Assembly: GCF_028389875.1 (NCBI RefSeq)
Contig: NC_084668.1
Location: forward strand, 20,199,493-20,263,492
DNA length: 64,000 nucleotides
Origin: Rhea pennata
Taxonomy: Eukaryota; Chordata; Aves; Rheiformes; Rheidae
Direction of reading: 5' to 3'
The translations under genes and the position numbers were made by a program. The notes beneath the pieces are model-generated. The model made no database searches. It had not been told where the DNA came from and worked only from the letters and a program-made list of their open reading frames with translations. Shown here piece by piece: positions 39,334-54,782 of this stretch; the first letter of the stretch is position 1; each line of letters begins with the position of its first letter.

Positions 39334-41816
39334 CTTCCCCACCTCACCCCCTACATAACACTAAAGGATATGTTGAAGGATTCAACTTATTTCTCTTATA
39401 CTTTGGTATGTCTGCTCTTCACACCAGGTATTTATTGCCTTGGCAGTGCAAGGCAGCTTCCATCCTCTTTGGACAAAGGCTTGTATCAGCCTCAAGACTA
39501 CAGTCATAGCTGGGACAAAGCTAAAGGCTTGGATTTTTTATATATATATATATTTTTTAATGTATTTATTTTTTTAGAAAAGTAGCCCAAAATAGCTCTG
39601 ATTTTAATTCACCTTCTGAAGCATGGAGCTAGCAGAACATAGGCAGAAATCAACAGTCTTAAGAGATAGGGTTGCTTTTGGACACCCAAGACATCAGCAG
39701 GTTACCTGATAAACTAGGATTACAGCAGAGATTAAGGTTAAACAGAGGAAGGAAGTAAAAATTTGTGATTTGTTGGAGGATCTCAGAAGGCTTGCATGGA
39801 TAGCAGAAAGGATTTTGTTAACAGATCCTGTGGCCAATGCCCACTTTCAAACCTGTATTGTTCAGTCATGGAGGCCTGGAGAGATAGGAGTTGAATGAAC
39901 TACATTACCTAATCTCCAAATAGTCATAAATTCTAAATCTCTTGAGTTTTGGCAAAGGATGCACTTCTATAAGGTCCTTATTAAAGCCACAGATTGCTCT
40001 AATTCAATATGCCATTAACCAATGTTATTGTGGTTGGATTACAAACCTATTGTCACCCCTGTGTGTGATACACTGGATGTATCAGTTGGATGTTTGGCTC
40101 TGTGCCTGGTTACAGCATGGGAGACCCAAGCCTTCAAAGCTGTCCTTGTGTCCTTCTTCCCTCCTGAGAGTGTTCCTCCTTGTCCTTACATGGCTCTGCT
40201 GTACACTTATTGTAGCAATAGAATACCTAAAACCTAACGCAAAGACTAATCTCTATCAGCAAGTGATAAAGTAGAAATTAACTTATCAGGCAACATATCT
40301 TTTTTAAAAGTCCATTAACATTAAACTCGCATCTCCCTGCTCTTACACTATAATGCAAATGCATTGCTTATGCATGCAGGAAACCTCTTCTCTCCTTGTT
40401 TTGATAACTATTTGCTCAGTCTTTGGTCCAACACACTTAACCCTGCCCAAGCTGCTTTCCATGCCACTAATATTCTAAATGACTAGCTTATAGTAGGCAA
40501 CTTTTTAGATTTTATAGTTTTACACACAGTGAAACAGTAAAGAGAATTAATTGGTTTTCTCTTTAAAAACTTTTGAGTGAATCAGCTGAAATTACGTGTA
40601 ATTTAACATTGATGCTTCTTTAACCAAGATGCGCACAGGAAAAAAAAAGCCAAATTCTTATACTTGCTTAGAAGCAGTATAAAGAGCCTAGCTATAATGA
40701 CTACATAGAGCTGTTTGTATACTTTAAATAAGCCTTTTTCAAGAAAACATTGAAGCATTTACAATGGAAAAATCTAGATTTTAAGTTTCATAAGAAAAAG
40801 TATAAAACCAATGAACTTACTTCCAACTCTAATTAAAGTCTAGAGAGCTCTAGAAAAACCCTCACAATAAAATGCCTATATCTGAGAGAACACTAGGAAA
40901 AAAAAAAAAACTCACAATAAAACCCATACAGCTTCTTTCTTGCTTCTTCTGGATACAGTTGTAATCTGATACTAATGAAAGTTGTATTATTATTGTATAA
41001 ACACTACCATGATAATGTAGGTATGAATGAAAAATTTAACTCAAGTAATGAAAGAATCTATCAGCAATCAATACTTCACCTACTTATAACAAGATGCACA
41101 AGTGCTTAGGTACTGCAGCCAAAAGTGGTGAATTTAAGAGATCAGTATGTTTTTCAGCAGCTTAACTATCTACCTAGACATAGCAGATTCTAAGCATTAC
41201 AGCTGCAGTACCAGTTTGAACATCAACCGCAAAAGATAAAGGGGAAAGGTGGAGTACATTAAATACTTTTTTTCCAGACAGTGCCAGTGACACAGATAGA
41301 TATGATACAATCTTATTCTATTGACACTGTTCAAATAAGCCTGAACAAGAGCCTTCTATTAAATCGCTAATTTAAAAAAAAATAGTAACTTCATCTGACA
41401 GTTAACTACCATTGAACATTTTCTCCCTGTCAAGCAAGAGTCTGTGTTCTAGTACAGTAAAGCAGAGCATCACCAACAGAAAACAACAATTCATTACAAC
41501 AGAATTCTTTTATTTTTATAATAAACTATTAAGCAATTGAAATTTTATAGTTATCTTCACCCAGAAGGTTCCTGATAGGCTTTTCCTTCTGTTCTTGTAA
41601 CCATGACAATTGCGAGCTGAAATATGGCTATCCATTTAAAAATATCTTCATTAACATAAACAATATCAACATCAGTTTTAATCTTGCTGCAGGGAGTACA
41701 ACCCTCAAAGATTGATAACGGCCTCGGCTAACTATATTTTCATGCGATAGTAAACCAAACATCACTGATGTATTCAACAAACAGAATTTGTGAAATTTCT
41801 CACTCAGATTTTTTCC

Positions 41817-41834
41817 TTTTTTTTTTTTTTTTTT
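41817..41834 (+). repeat. T18 run
   Basis: Eighteen T residues. On the minus strand it gives a lysine-only start to a spurious frame. Confidence 0.9.
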
Positions 41835-42515
41835 CATTTCTAAATCTGTATTTCTCCAATCTGCCGGATATTCTTTAGCTTGCTAAACTCCCACAATCTG
41901 GTTCTATTACAGTGCTAGAGGGGTCTATATGCGGTTTTGCTTTTAAATACCACAAGCTGAAGACAGATTACAAGCAACGTTTGACACCTCTGAGAAAGCA
42001 GCCCAGTCTGGCGCACTGACTGCTGCAAATCAGAAGTGGACAGACTGACTGACAGACAGGAGGAACCTTTCTCAGGGTGCACGGAGCTGTCATCAGTCAC
42101 ATGCCTCCACCTCCTCCAGGAGGCTCAAAGCTCCACAATTGCAGACCCATAGTACTCAGGTGCTGTGGGGTAAAGGACAAGAAAAAAAATAAATCCGTAA
42201 TCCCCAAAAGCTGCTCCGGGAGCTCCTGACCTCCATCAGCTCCCCCACCTCCCACTACCACTGCACAAGGAATGCTGCTCTGCTCCACCAGGGATGTCTC
42301 CTAGGACTTCAGTTCACTCTCCGAATCAGTACTTAGCTGCAAAAATGAGTCACACAGGCCTTGGATCAAAGAGGCGCGCACACCCTCTATTCCCCATGCT
42401 CCCTTTCCTAGGAGGAGAGAAAAGAACCAGTAGTCCTTAATAGTCTTTCAACAGTCAGCTCTCAGCTAGCAGAGTTGTTTATGAACAAGAAACTTAAAGC
42501 TGTTAACACTTTCTG

Positions 42516-42533
42516 AAAAAAAAAAAAAAAAAA
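42516..42533 (+). repeat. A18 run
   Basis: Eighteen A residues followed by a further A-rich stretch. Confidence 0.9.
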
Positions 42534-43140
42534 GAAAAAAGAAAACCAAACCCACCTACCAAAAATCAAAGCATCATAGATGTAAAATGTCCCCAGATAA
42601 CCAATTTTAGTTTGGTAGTTGGCTCTTTTAGCACAAGAAAATGGAGGTGGGGGAATCAAAATATATGATATATATTATACACACTTTAGAAACAAAGAAA
42701 ACCAAATATAGTCATACTGATGCTCAGGTAATTAAGCAATAAAACCATCAACATTAATTAACTATAGCATCTGGCCAATGAAGTTTAAACAAGTTTTTTT
42801 CCATTAAAGAAAACAAACAAATGTACATACATACACACACACAGAACCCACTTGCTTCCCGAGTCATACGATCAGAAAGTTCACAAACCAAGGGCCAGGT
42901 TGTAGCCTGACTGCATGCCCAGAGCATTGCATTTGCACTCATGGGAATGGAGACGATCAGCGCGGAGATGTGCAGATCCACACTGTAAGTATGAGAGATC
43001 ATGTCACAGGAGACACAGTGAGAGCAACAGTTTTATTTGCTCTCTCTTCTGAGAATACTTTTTTCTTACTATTTTATTTCATGAACCTTGTCACTGTTTT
43101 TACACACAGGATCAACAAATGAGTTTTTCATTTGGAGTGG

Positions 43141-43141
<1 letters not shown>

Positions 43142-43178
<37 letters not shown>
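43142..43178. repeat. CA microsatellite
   Basis: About 18 uninterrupted CA dinucleotides. Confidence 0.95.
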
Positions 43179-43180
<2 letters not shown>

Positions 43181-46100
43181 CTGACTCATGACCTTGGGAA
43201 CCACACACCCTCCATTACAAACCTTCTCAGCACCACCATACCTGCATTAAAAGCCACAGAAAAAAGTAGTTAAACTTACATTAACTTAGAACAACGTGCA
43301 TTGAAAATAATTCTCTTCAGTTGTTTAAACAATTTACATTTCTTTCACACTACACATTTGCACAAATACCGTGATGGAAATGTCCAAGCAGTTGCACATA
43401 ATTTAGCACCTAAAGCTTACAATGTACTGAGCACAACAAATCACAAATGATATACCCAGGGTTCTGAAAGTTATACTAATCATTGCTACAAAATCAGAAA
43501 TTATTATAAAAGTATGCTGAACTCTGAACATGTGGATGTTGTTCAGTCACGGACTTCACAAGCTTCTTGTCACTGCATTATAACAAATCAGATAGTTTAG
43601 GTTGCGAATGTTTGGTTTCTCAGTTCACCTTTTGCAAGAAGGGCACTGAAAGCCTGCAGCCAGTCCCAGACTGCAGACCAGCAGTACGGTACAGTTCCCT
43701 GCTGTGCCCAGCACTCCGGTGTGAGAAGAGAACAAGGACACAGCTGTCTAGCTCAAACAGTTCTGGAGTGCCCCACGTAACAGCCAAGACAGCAGGGCTT
43801 TTATCTAAGTAGACTAACCTAGAACCTACAGTACTTACTAGCCAAAAAAAGCAAACAAAAGAAAAAGAAAAAACAAACAAAAACAAAACCCACACCAACC
43901 ACCACCACCAAAAACACTGCTTCATGTTAAACTAAGAAAATAAATTGAACCGTCATGTTTTATCTGGAGCCAAGCAGTCGAAAAAAGCAATTCAGAATTC
44001 AGTGTCTGCCAGAAAGAAATGAGTAACACTTTCAAATCTGCAGTTTTAAGAGTAGTCTTATCTTTTGGGGTGCAGTGAGTGGGAATTTGAGAGACAGGTT
44101 AGCCATGTAAATGTGTCCCATCATTACACACACCAACTAAAGGCTGCCAGCCCAAATGGGATGTTTTCTTCTTTTTGAAAGATTTCGAAAGAGACACCAT
44201 TTTGATTAAAACCCATGGGAAAGTTGAAATCAGAAGAGCAGAGGGAATAGCTCCTGCTTAGGTGGAAAACAAAGATCTGGTTGTTCATAACTGCTCTGAT
44301 CCCAGGTCATGTTAGCTTTTTGTGGTATTAGGCAGCAGCTGCTTAAAAACTGTCTTTCTGCAGTCCAGGGGACAAAAACACAGCAGTGCAGATCATTACT
44401 TACAACACTCAAAAAAAACCTAGGGTACAGTTGGGCTGCTAATAAAGCCTGCAAAAGCCATTTTCTCACACCCCACATACTCTTCTGGTGCATCTTTCAG
44501 GCACAGTTATTCCTTCTTAATCATATATTACCTGTTAGCAGCTCTTCATCAGAGGATTCTCAGCCTCTTTCTTTGCTGGCTACACAGGTAGGAGGCAGCT
44601 ATCACCCAGTCTTTTAGCCTTCTCCCCAAATTCCTGCAGAAAAATCTCACTCTCCAATCCTTGGGCTACAAGTGTCCCTCTCCGCTCAGGGACCATCTCT
44701 GCCTATCTTCTCCTGTCTGCTTGCCTAACATACTTGTTTTTCTCTCTTAACGTACAGCCCAGTGAAGTCTTTTACACCTGCCTCTTTAGGGCTTACAGAT
44801 ACATGGCTCAGCCAGCCTGGAAGTTTTCTAGGCCTCTTCTGCTCAGTGGAAAGGAATTTGCTTTATCACACCTGTTTAAGTAAGTATTACTATAGCTTAT
44901 AATCCTTTTGGAGCTTCACATCACTTTTACAGATTTTTATCAGTAAACCAAGTACAGATGTGTGACCTTCCTCCAGTCTCTCCTCTGCTGGAGCTTCAAG
45001 TGCAATAATCGCCACATTTTGTTTCAATAGAATTTTTACTGCTATTAAATTTAAACCAAGTATGAGTTGCAAATTGCTTCTAGCCTAGGGCAGACGCATC
45101 CTACTCAAGGGCTTAATACTTTATTTGACCTTAGTTTGACTTCATATCAGGATCTACAAGACTAATCAGACAGGTGGCTTCAAAGAGACTTCAGGCATTA
45201 GCTTTCTAGGCCTTTTCCCTTTGAAATTATTCCTCTAAAAATCACAAAATGCACAGTAGTCAGTATAAGAACAACACGGCAGCTGTTTCCAGAGGCTTTT
45301 CCTTTTATTCCAAACAGGAATGCAACATGCAAGGACCTGCAAGTCCTTTTTCCCCTACAGTGGCCTTATCTGAGATATGCTATACACAAAGCACTGATAC
45401 AGGTGCTACCAGGTATAACACCAATCTGGACACACAGCTTAATACGTGCAATACTCCATTTCTGCTCTTCAGCAGTTCTGACCCACAAAAAGTCAAGAAA
45501 AAGCCTATAGTAAACATGCCTACATACAGCAATACTCATGTTTTGCATTTACAGTAAACTCACTAATGGATGTAGATATACAGCACTTAAAAGGTCTGAA
45601 CGCTTGAGATCTTGTTCAGTTCACTGCTTGGCGTTCGGAAGGGTTGTAGGAAATTTTTCTCCTACCCCAGCCCTGACCCTTTTGCCAAAATTCATACACT
45701 TAGTATCTTATGGATGGTGACAGATGAAACTGCTTTTTCACCTCTGTTTGCATGTCATCCCTAAAACTCATGGCATTATTAACCTTTGATTTTCAGCATC
45801 TAAAAGATGTCACCAGCAAAACAGTTTTAATAAATGCATCCTGGAACATTCAGCTTGGACCTAAGGTACCATATGTGAAATGGAAAAATAACGGTAAGTG
45901 ATAAATGGGATAAAGATTTTAGGGAAATTTTATTGTATTTAATTAATCTACCATTTTTACTAAGTTGCTTTCAAGTGAAATGGCTTTTTACCAACTCCTT
46001 TTGAAAAGGTTAGAAGGGTATTCCCTGAGCTACAATCATTAGCATATAGATGTCTCTAAGTGTTAATTTCTGTTTTCACTGAATGAATGTAATTTAAAAT

Positions 46101-46909
46101 GAGGCCCTTTCAAATCAGTTAACTTTGGCCATTTGAGAAAGATAAGAAAACCGGACTCAAGCATGAACCCCAGCTAAACCTGCTTCTTAAGGATAAATAT
46201 GTCACTATTTAAGAGTCTCCATCGCCACATGCTGCAAATGATAGATTTCAGGAAAATTATGGGAAAGGGTGGGTGATAGGATTAAAGTCCTGCCACTAGG
46301 TGATAGAATCCATTAATAGGGTTAGCAGTAACAAAAAAAAGAAGGGTTATTTTTACAGTTCGTATTTTAAAGGAGAGTTGAAAACTACCCTAGAAATTAG
46401 TTGTGACAATTAGCTTTGTATCTACAGCAAAAATCACTGAATTTCTTCCTTTTCAGTTTTATGTTACAAAACAAGAACAATTTAGGAGCTGATCCAGCAC
46501 CTCCTGACGTGCACGGTATACTAACCATCATCTTCAGCCGGATCAAGCTCAGGAGTGTTTAAGTTTTCATTATGAAATACTCTAATATAGGTTCAGTATG
46601 ATGCACAAGGAACTTTTGACACAACTGTCCATCAAGACATACCAAGTTCCCCAAGTTCTCTTCAGCAGGTCGCCACCATACATATGACATGTAACTTATT
46701 TAATACAGACAAATAAAGTTTGTGGTTAAACATCTCTCTAATTCTCCATAATAAAACCATATTCTCAGCAGATCATAATTTTCCTGAAGTTACATTTGTC
46801 AGAATGATCATTTATAGCTTGAATATCTTGTGATTCAGAGCAAAAAAAATTTTTGAATATTTCCAAATTCGATTATTAGGAGAAATACATGAATTTTCTC
46901 ATGCCAAGT

Positions 46910-46929
46910 CTCCGATAATGTTATCGGAG
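46910..46929. repeat. Inverted repeat with paired GATAA sites
   Basis: CTCCGATAA, two bases, then TTATCGGAG: a perfect 9-bp-arm palindrome with GATAA on each strand. Confidence 0.8.
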
Positions 46930-49900
46930 TGCTCTAATGCTTCTATTCTTTGGAAAAAAAACATGAAATTTGCATAAGTGTCCCCCAGCCCGCACAGGAA
47001 TTCCACCCGTCCTGGCAAAGCTAATGGCTTTTAGATTATATTTAGTTTGCACGTACTAAAAGGACCAATGCCGGATTTTAGCAGTCAGAATCCTCAGAAA
47101 ATATATTTGCACTGAACATACCATGGTCTGGAATAGTCACAGCTGAACCAGACTTTTTATTGGAAGCAGGAAATTCTTGGCTCTAGATTATAGGCTCTAC
47201 AACGGAAACCAGGAAGACAGTCGTTTGTTTTGTATCCATCCAAAAATAATATGATTTTAAGGAAGAGAACAACACAACAGTCAGAAAGAAAACAAAAGGA
47301 GCTGAAGCTGATGCCTTTGGTCCTCTTACCTTAAGGAAAAGGAGACAGTAGCTAAAAGACTGAAATGGATAAATGAAGGCAGAAGAAGGTCAGACCATGA
47401 ATTAAAAAAAAAAAAAAAAATAAAAAAATAAAAAGGCAAATCACACACACTCAGAAATCACTCAGAAATATAAATTAAAAATCCCTGAAACTCAGGTTCT
47501 ACGTTCTTGTTCATCAGCACAGATTAATGATATTCTTCTCCTAAGTTACTTCTTCATGTACAAGTTGTTCCATTAAGTGAAGATTCATATTGTAGGATAT
47601 ACTTGTGGGCCAAGAGAAGAGGTTGACATTTTTCCTTAAATATGAGATTATTGTTTTTTCCCAATTTTATAACTGAAATCAACATACTGAAATAACATCT
47701 AGGTTGCAAAATCAAACTTTCAACAAACAGAAAATGCTTCCTTAAACACACACAGACAATTAAGCATGTGGCTAACCTACTGTTTTGAGTTTAAAGTTGT
47801 CATCCTCAAAAAGGCAATGGCACTGCAGAGTTACCCCCAAAATACTCTTGTCAATGTGTCTTAACCACGTTCAAGTGCACATAGAGCAGTGCTCCTGCCT
47901 AGGTCTTTGCCCTCCTCTAGCAACAGCCAAAAGGCAGATCAACTGATGTCAGCTGTAGTATGGATACAAGTCTATTTGGACTTGGACTAAGACCAGCAAC
48001 ATGGTATGTGAAATCAATTGAACAGATGGTAACAGCATTCAGTTTTGACATTCTTACTTACTCCAGTCAGACTTACTTGAAATATGCTGATTATGCAAAC
48101 CCTGAAAATGAGCACCTGTTTTATATACTCTTCAAATAAAAATATATACACTATCCAATCTAATGCTGCAGCCACTCATCTAAAAGCAGACTAGCACTCA
48201 GCTGGCACTGTTATGAACCCTTGCTAATAAATTCAGCTTGTGTTAATAAATCATGCAGTGACTTAGAGGCAGGTATCCCAATCTCTGCTCTTTGGTATAG
48301 AATTTGAAGTGGACGTGGAAGAAAAAAAAATACGAGACAACAAATGTATTTTCCATCTTCCTAAGATTTCCCAAGTTTACTAGGTATACACATCTACATT
48401 GCAGATTGGCTTCACAGACATTTATGAGTAAGAAGCATCTACCTCTGAAAGGTATGAGTGGAAGGTATGAAATAATATTCCGCAATTACAAGAATCTGCT
48501 ATCATTTGTCCAAAGCTTTAACCAACTTCTAAACGAGCCTTTTGTTTTGATTTGGTTTTTGGAAGGTATTCAGGAAAAGCATGATATGTGTTTGCTCCTT
48601 GTTAAAACCCTTAGGATTCTATTCTGCATTTTAGTTTTTCTACATATATTTCCTATATAGTTTAAAAAAAAAATAAAGTTTACAACAGTTAAATTTTTTC
48701 ACATTATCTCTTCTACACCAAAAAAATAGACATATTTCTAGGGAGTTGCAAAGAATACGATGGTATTTTTATTTATTTTTTGCAAGGTCCTTCATGTAAG
48801 CAGAATCCTTGCGCTCTGTTCCTAGTATGTATGAAATGTGCACAGTCTTTAGAAATGCAGATAATCAAAAAAAAGAGCCACTAGGGACACAAAGTAATAA
48901 CATTAGCTAATGCCACACAGTAATGTTTATTTAACAAATCTGTGTTGCATGCCTGACATTTCCCCTGGCATCAATTTATTTTGTTTTTCTTTTCTCTGAT
49001 AGCAGCATAAATGCATTTAAAATGTAAACTTATTTTACACCTACCAAAGTGTACACACAATATAATAAAAACATATGCATCCTTTTTAGTATCTTATGGG
49101 AATACATGCTGGAGATGTGCAGAAAGCCCGACAGCCAAAGTAAACAATCTAGATTATGGAAAATGTTCATTTTTAGCATTTCCAATAGCTACTAAAACTG
49201 CAATTGTCAGTGCACTGTACATCACCGCATTATGTTATTTATAAAGTGCCACAATGTGACAAAATGATGCTACCCATCAGGATCTAATCTTAACTGAAAG
49301 TGGCAGGGGAAGTGGAGTGGATGGAAAGGTATCTTTGCAGACCATTCTAACTGGCAGTTTGGAATAGTTACAAATGGCAATTTTTAGAAGTTTAATTTAC
49401 TAGTCATTTGTAAAAATGTACACAAATGATTCTATGAAACAAATTAGAAAAAAAGTTTCTACTTTTAGAGTTCTCAGTAACCATGCTCCACTTGCAAGCC
49501 AGCCAGCCAGTCTCATTCATGCCACTCTTGCTTCCTCACTCAAGTCCTAGCCAGCTGTTGCCCAGCAGTCTTCGTCCTTACTGGCCCAGCAGGCTCTCTC
49601 TCTACTGGCTCACTAAACCTCTTCAGAGAATTGAAATCTCCATTTTTTTCCCTTCTAAAATATGTTTTTCAAGTCCCATTGGATAAGAACAAATATAACT
49701 CCTGCTCACTACTTATCACATTTTAAAAACTAGATAACATGTAATATGCTTATCAAGCAGCTTATCTGAACCCCCCCTCAAAAAACAAAACAAAAAACAC
49801 CCACTTCTTCCACATAATGAGAAATGAAAATGTGAAACTCTTTGCTTGAGAGGTGGTGGAAATCACAAGTACAAATGGGACCAAACAATTGAAAATAACT

Positions 49901-52456
49901 CATGGCTCCATAATGACTGATTAAAAACCAGGGACCAGATGCGGCCTGCAGTAAGGAAGTTCTCTCACAGCTGACTGACTGCCAAAGAGTGGATGAGCCG
50001 CGGGGAGGATCCCTCCATGCAAGTCCCGTGTCCTGTACTCTTATCCCCAGCATTCACAGCTGACTGGTGGGAAGCAAATACTGAATCTGTTTAACTTGTT
50101 ACCATTTTGAGGTATTACCAAGAACAGTCATGAACATCTCATTCTTCCACCCTGCTCAGCACAGAGGGAAGAGGAAAGAGAAATTTTTAAATTCTCTTCA
50201 AGAGTGAAAAAGATTGCTTTTCTTTTCAAACTGTCATTTTATTTCTTTGATGCTCTGTTTTACTTTCTGTCATTCAGAGAACCTGTCGGCCTGCATTTCC
50301 ACTTCTGACAAGTATTAGGAAGTGTAGGAACTTTGGGGCACAAAATTTCACAGGAAACAGGATACATCCAAATTATTCCTCAACTCCAAGAAAACTGTCC
50401 TTCAAACAAGCTGCGTGGGCCCATACATTCAGTTACAGGCTGAAGTATTTAGGAACTGAACAATGAAAGTATGCTGACTGGAGAAGGAGGTTTAACAAGG
50501 AACTGTACATGTGTAGGCAGGTTTGACTATATAATGAAATTAGTACCATGAGTTTGGGTCTGAAGATTTGAGATCTGGACATAGAAAATCAGAATCTGGA
50601 ATGATATGCTGGTTCCTGCCATATGGTCATATTTGTTCAGTTGCCCAGCTCCACCTATTTTCTGCTCCAGTACAAGAGCAACTTTTATTGCACAAAAACT
50701 TAACATGATATAAAACGGTCATCTTCTAGATGTAATGCATTATTTAAAATCAGTTTGTCCAGCTATAAATCTCACAATTTACCTATCTGACTGATAACAC
50801 CACTATCTGGCATAAAAACAGGATGTAGCTATTTACCCAAAGACATAATATGCTTTTGCATTAAAAAAAAAGCATACGCAAGAACAGTCACACCTGAATG
50901 CTATTTAAATATATTAATATATTTGGTACACTCCTATTCACCCTTACTACGTACACAGTATACAGAGGCTATACTTAAGAATATTCACTACTGAGTATCA
51001 GTAACACATCAGTTGTATGTTCAAGTTCTATGCAATTATTTGTAGTTTTTTTGTCTTAAAAATAGTTTAGCTGATTTTCAGTAAAAAGTAAAAAACCCAA
51101 CACACACCTCCTCATCTGACCTCAAAGTATTGCATAAGCACAATTCTTTTCCTCCTGCCACTCAGCTCAACGTTGAGTAGATTGGCAAATACATCTCAAT
51201 TTCTAAATTGAGAAACAATTGAGAAAACACCTTCAATATCAGGCACGTAGTTCTTTGGCCTTTTCTTCCACGGCTTCATGGAAGCCCCTCCACACCCTTG
51301 CTCTCTCTTAGGTCTGCAGTAACCTCTAATGTATTGTTCAGCCAGCAAAGGAAAACTGAGATTCTTACACCAGTATGTCAGTCACTACATTCATACCACA
51401 TTTAGCAACATAGTATCATGAGCCTTTATCACTCTTCCTCCGCCTAAAAACGTTTGTCAGTACAAACACTGGACAATGCAGAAGCGTACCAGAGTAACAC
51501 AGTTAACTGACTGTAGCCTATGTTATTTTTTTTCTTCTTCACTGTAAGTGTTGGTTATCCTCATATAGGATCACACTAGTCCTCTCCTTGTCATGGTTGT
51601 TTTTTGCCTTTGTCCAGGTCTGTTACTGACTGTTCCAAGTTCAAAAACCTCGAATAGTTACAGGCAAGATTTCCTATTGGAAGTCCATGGTGTTGGTCAT
51701 TACATCGCTTTGAGAGTTTCAGCTGCAGAGAATGTGCCAAAGCCCTGAAGCCTTGCATTCTTCTTGAGTTTCTACTATATAAATCACCACCTAGGCATGT
51801 ATGAATCCTTTGGCTTGGATGCCTAAGTTGTTTTTAATGTGATTTGTCCCCTAAAAAAAATAGTTTTATTTTTATGCGCTCAAATTAGGGGTTGTTTCCT
51901 GCACTACCTTATGGCAAAGATACCAGAGCAGAATGTGTTACAAAACATAGTTGAAGCAGGAGTCTAATTCAATATTCAGGAAAGTAGGACTGCCTTGGGA
52001 CAGACAGAGGACTACTGCTGACTAACACACGTGATTTAGATGTGAAATCTGCTTACTCCTCTTCCCACTATCCACAAATAGCATAATATATTACCAGCAA
52101 TCTGAAAATCTATTTCTACTTAGGGTTCTTGAACAAAGAAGTATTTTGAACAAGCAGATTCTCCTTTACCAGATGGTTTCCACTAGTATTCACTAACCAA
52201 GAGCTGCTTAAAAAGCTTAAGTTCAGTTACACTGAAAGAGAGCAGAAACAGTACAATTGTGTCATTTAACTTCATTAGAAAGATTCTATGTCAATTTTGT
52301 CCCAGGACTCTATAGCTTTTATAACTTACTTGACTCTACTGATTTCATTTTTGCAGTGCAACATGCCTGACAACCTTTCACTAGAAAAAAAATTACATAT
52401 TTGCTAGTAAGTCAAAGTCTTAACTAGAATCCTACCAGCATTTGAACACAGTAATT

Positions 52457-52484
52457 TAATGTAAATCCTATAGAATTTACATTA
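52457..52484. repeat. Inverted repeat, 10-bp arms, 8-base loop
   Basis: TAATGTAAAT and its exact reverse complement are separated by eight bases. AT-rich and probably incidental. Confidence 0.75.
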
Positions 52485-54782
52485 TGGTTCTACCTCAGTC
52501 CTCCATTTATTACCAGAGTAAATATACTCTCTATGAAAAATTTTCATCCTCTGCACTATGTTGAATAAAGTTGAGTCAACATACTATCTGTATCACAAGC
52601 ACTGTTTCTATTGGTAAATTACTGACTTATCTCAACTACCATAGCTCATCCAATGATTTTTTTTTTTAAATCAACAGTACTTTATGTGCCTCCCATTCTC
52701 TATTACATCATCACTCAAAGTCAGAAGAATATATTTTCCTATAAAACTGTATAAATTCAAGGATATTTTCACACTTATTTGCACAGAAAAACACCACAGC
52801 ACAGGCCATTTGTCAGAAGCAAGATCTAAGGTAATATACACATTTAAGTTCATGAAATACAATCCCTTCCCAAGCAAATTATAAGTATTACCATGGAATG
52901 TAGCAGCTACCTGTATAAATAAGACATTATTCAGATTGTATACAGACATTTTGGATATGAATGGTAGCCACAAAAATTCCTGCCTACTTAAACAAAAAAA
53001 AAAAAAAACAACCAAACAAAAAACACATATTTTTATGTTTTGCAATGTCCAAGAACCATTCCAAGCCAAGGTCTTGTCCCTTGCTCCTCTCAGCCATCTG
53101 AAGTCTTTTGTCATATTCATGCACTCTTTCTGGGGGGATTTCTCGTTTCATTTAAAATTATTTTAACTTCTGAATATCATCTTCCCTCCACCCCACAGAG
53201 GGGACCAAATGAATTGTTCCTCCTTCTTCCTCCCACACAGATGAGAAAAAAGAAGTTGAGGTCATCACTGGTTGTTGCTGCTGGTCCCTTGGCAGAAGCT
53301 GTGTTCATAGACAGAATAATAATTTTCTTTGTACCAACTACAGTTCTCCAAACATAACACTGGGCTAATATTAAGTCCTTGCTCTACTGAAATCGAATGA
53401 TATGTGCATGTACCTTGACTGTACTCTGACACAATGGCACTGAAAAAAAAAGAGATCTTCTAAGATCATCTTGTGTTCACTGTGAAGACTTCATTACGTA
53501 TCCAAAAGACTTATATATGTATCTTTATACAGTTTTAACACAAGAGAACCTCTTCCCAGAAACTAACACTGAAGCCACGATGTTTAAGCTATCACTATCC
53601 CTGGGAAAGAGAGGTTCAGAATACTGTACAGAAGTACAGCCTAAGAGCAGTTAATTTTATTTCTTTAAAAAGGTAAAGAAAGGCATCATTAAGCTTATCT
53701 GACCCTTCAAGTCATTATGTAATGTGTGCACTTTCAAAAATAATTCTCCGCATTAAAAAGTTTGTGACATCATGAAAGATTTTTAAGAGAATTTTTTAAA
53801 GTGTCCCAGTTATATATGTGAAGAGTAACTATAAAAAATCAGAACGAAAGAACAATTCTTAAATTAGTACAAGGGCAGAGCAACAGCTTTTTTCTAAAAT
53901 GGCTTTTATGCTGAACATGTTTGCAGTTTTCAAATTTATGGGTGTAGCTGTCAACATGTATATTCACTTTTAGAATATCGTCCTGGCTTAATGAGGTCTC
54001 CTGCAATGGTTTCTTTTTATTAAAGGTTCACAGTGCTTATGTATCCGATTTCTGCCTTTTCACTTTTTTTAAATCACATGAACACTACTCCTTAGCAGAG
54101 AGATCACAGAGAAGTTTAGTTTAAAACTTTAGTGTATTCAACTACTTTCGCACTTCAAAGTCATACGGCTTCTAACGAAGCTTCCAAACAGCAATTGTTA
54201 AACTAGTCCTTAAAAACTGCAGAGCCATGTCTTCAGCAAAAGTTTAGCTAAAGTCACAAAAATGCATTTTAGCTACAAATACATGGCCTCGCCAAATGGT
54301 GCCATACTACAAAGGAGAAATAAGATGCCTCACTATCCAGTCTCTCCATCTTCAGTCAGTCCTCCAAATTCTGTTACATACAGTGCCTCATTCCCTCTAC
54401 CCCATTTCCTCCCATCTCACCAAGTGGATACTTGATCTCCAGATTATGCTGATGTTCTTTAACTGGTAACAGAGTATCAAGCAAAGCTCAAGATTAAATT
54501 CAACACACATCTCAGAACAAAACTAGCTCTGCAACATCAGAATACTGTTATGGGTTCAGAGTTTAGTAAAAATACTGGCATTTCACTAGCTCAGAATTTC
54601 TCCATAAGATCCCACAGATCACAGAGAATTTAGCGATAGTTTTCAAATGTATACACATCCCTGCAAGAATGCCTCAGAATCGCGGGTCAAACAGATTAAG
54701 ACTTTTTGAATAGCTAGCTGTTGATCCTCTCTCCTCATCCCTTCCGTTTCATCTTCACCTCCCTGGTTGTTCTTCTCTTTTT

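Larger units (their letters stand above)
38427..54782. other. Intergenic AT-rich DNA
   Basis: Holds A/T runs, the CA microsatellite at 43142 and two palindromes (46910, 52457). A GC-richer stretch at about 41900-42440 has a strong minus-strand acceptor-like tract (tttaccccacag) but no convincing exon follows. No gene recognised. Confidence 0.45.

Noticed and set aside
43620..43925. 101-codon minus-strand frame starting with a hydrophobic stretch
   Set aside because: The hydrophobic part is a translation of an A-rich low-complexity tract, not a real signal or membrane segment.
52671..53120. 149-codon minus-strand frame
   Set aside because: It crosses an A-run read as a Phe-rich stretch, has no splice context and no recognisable protein.
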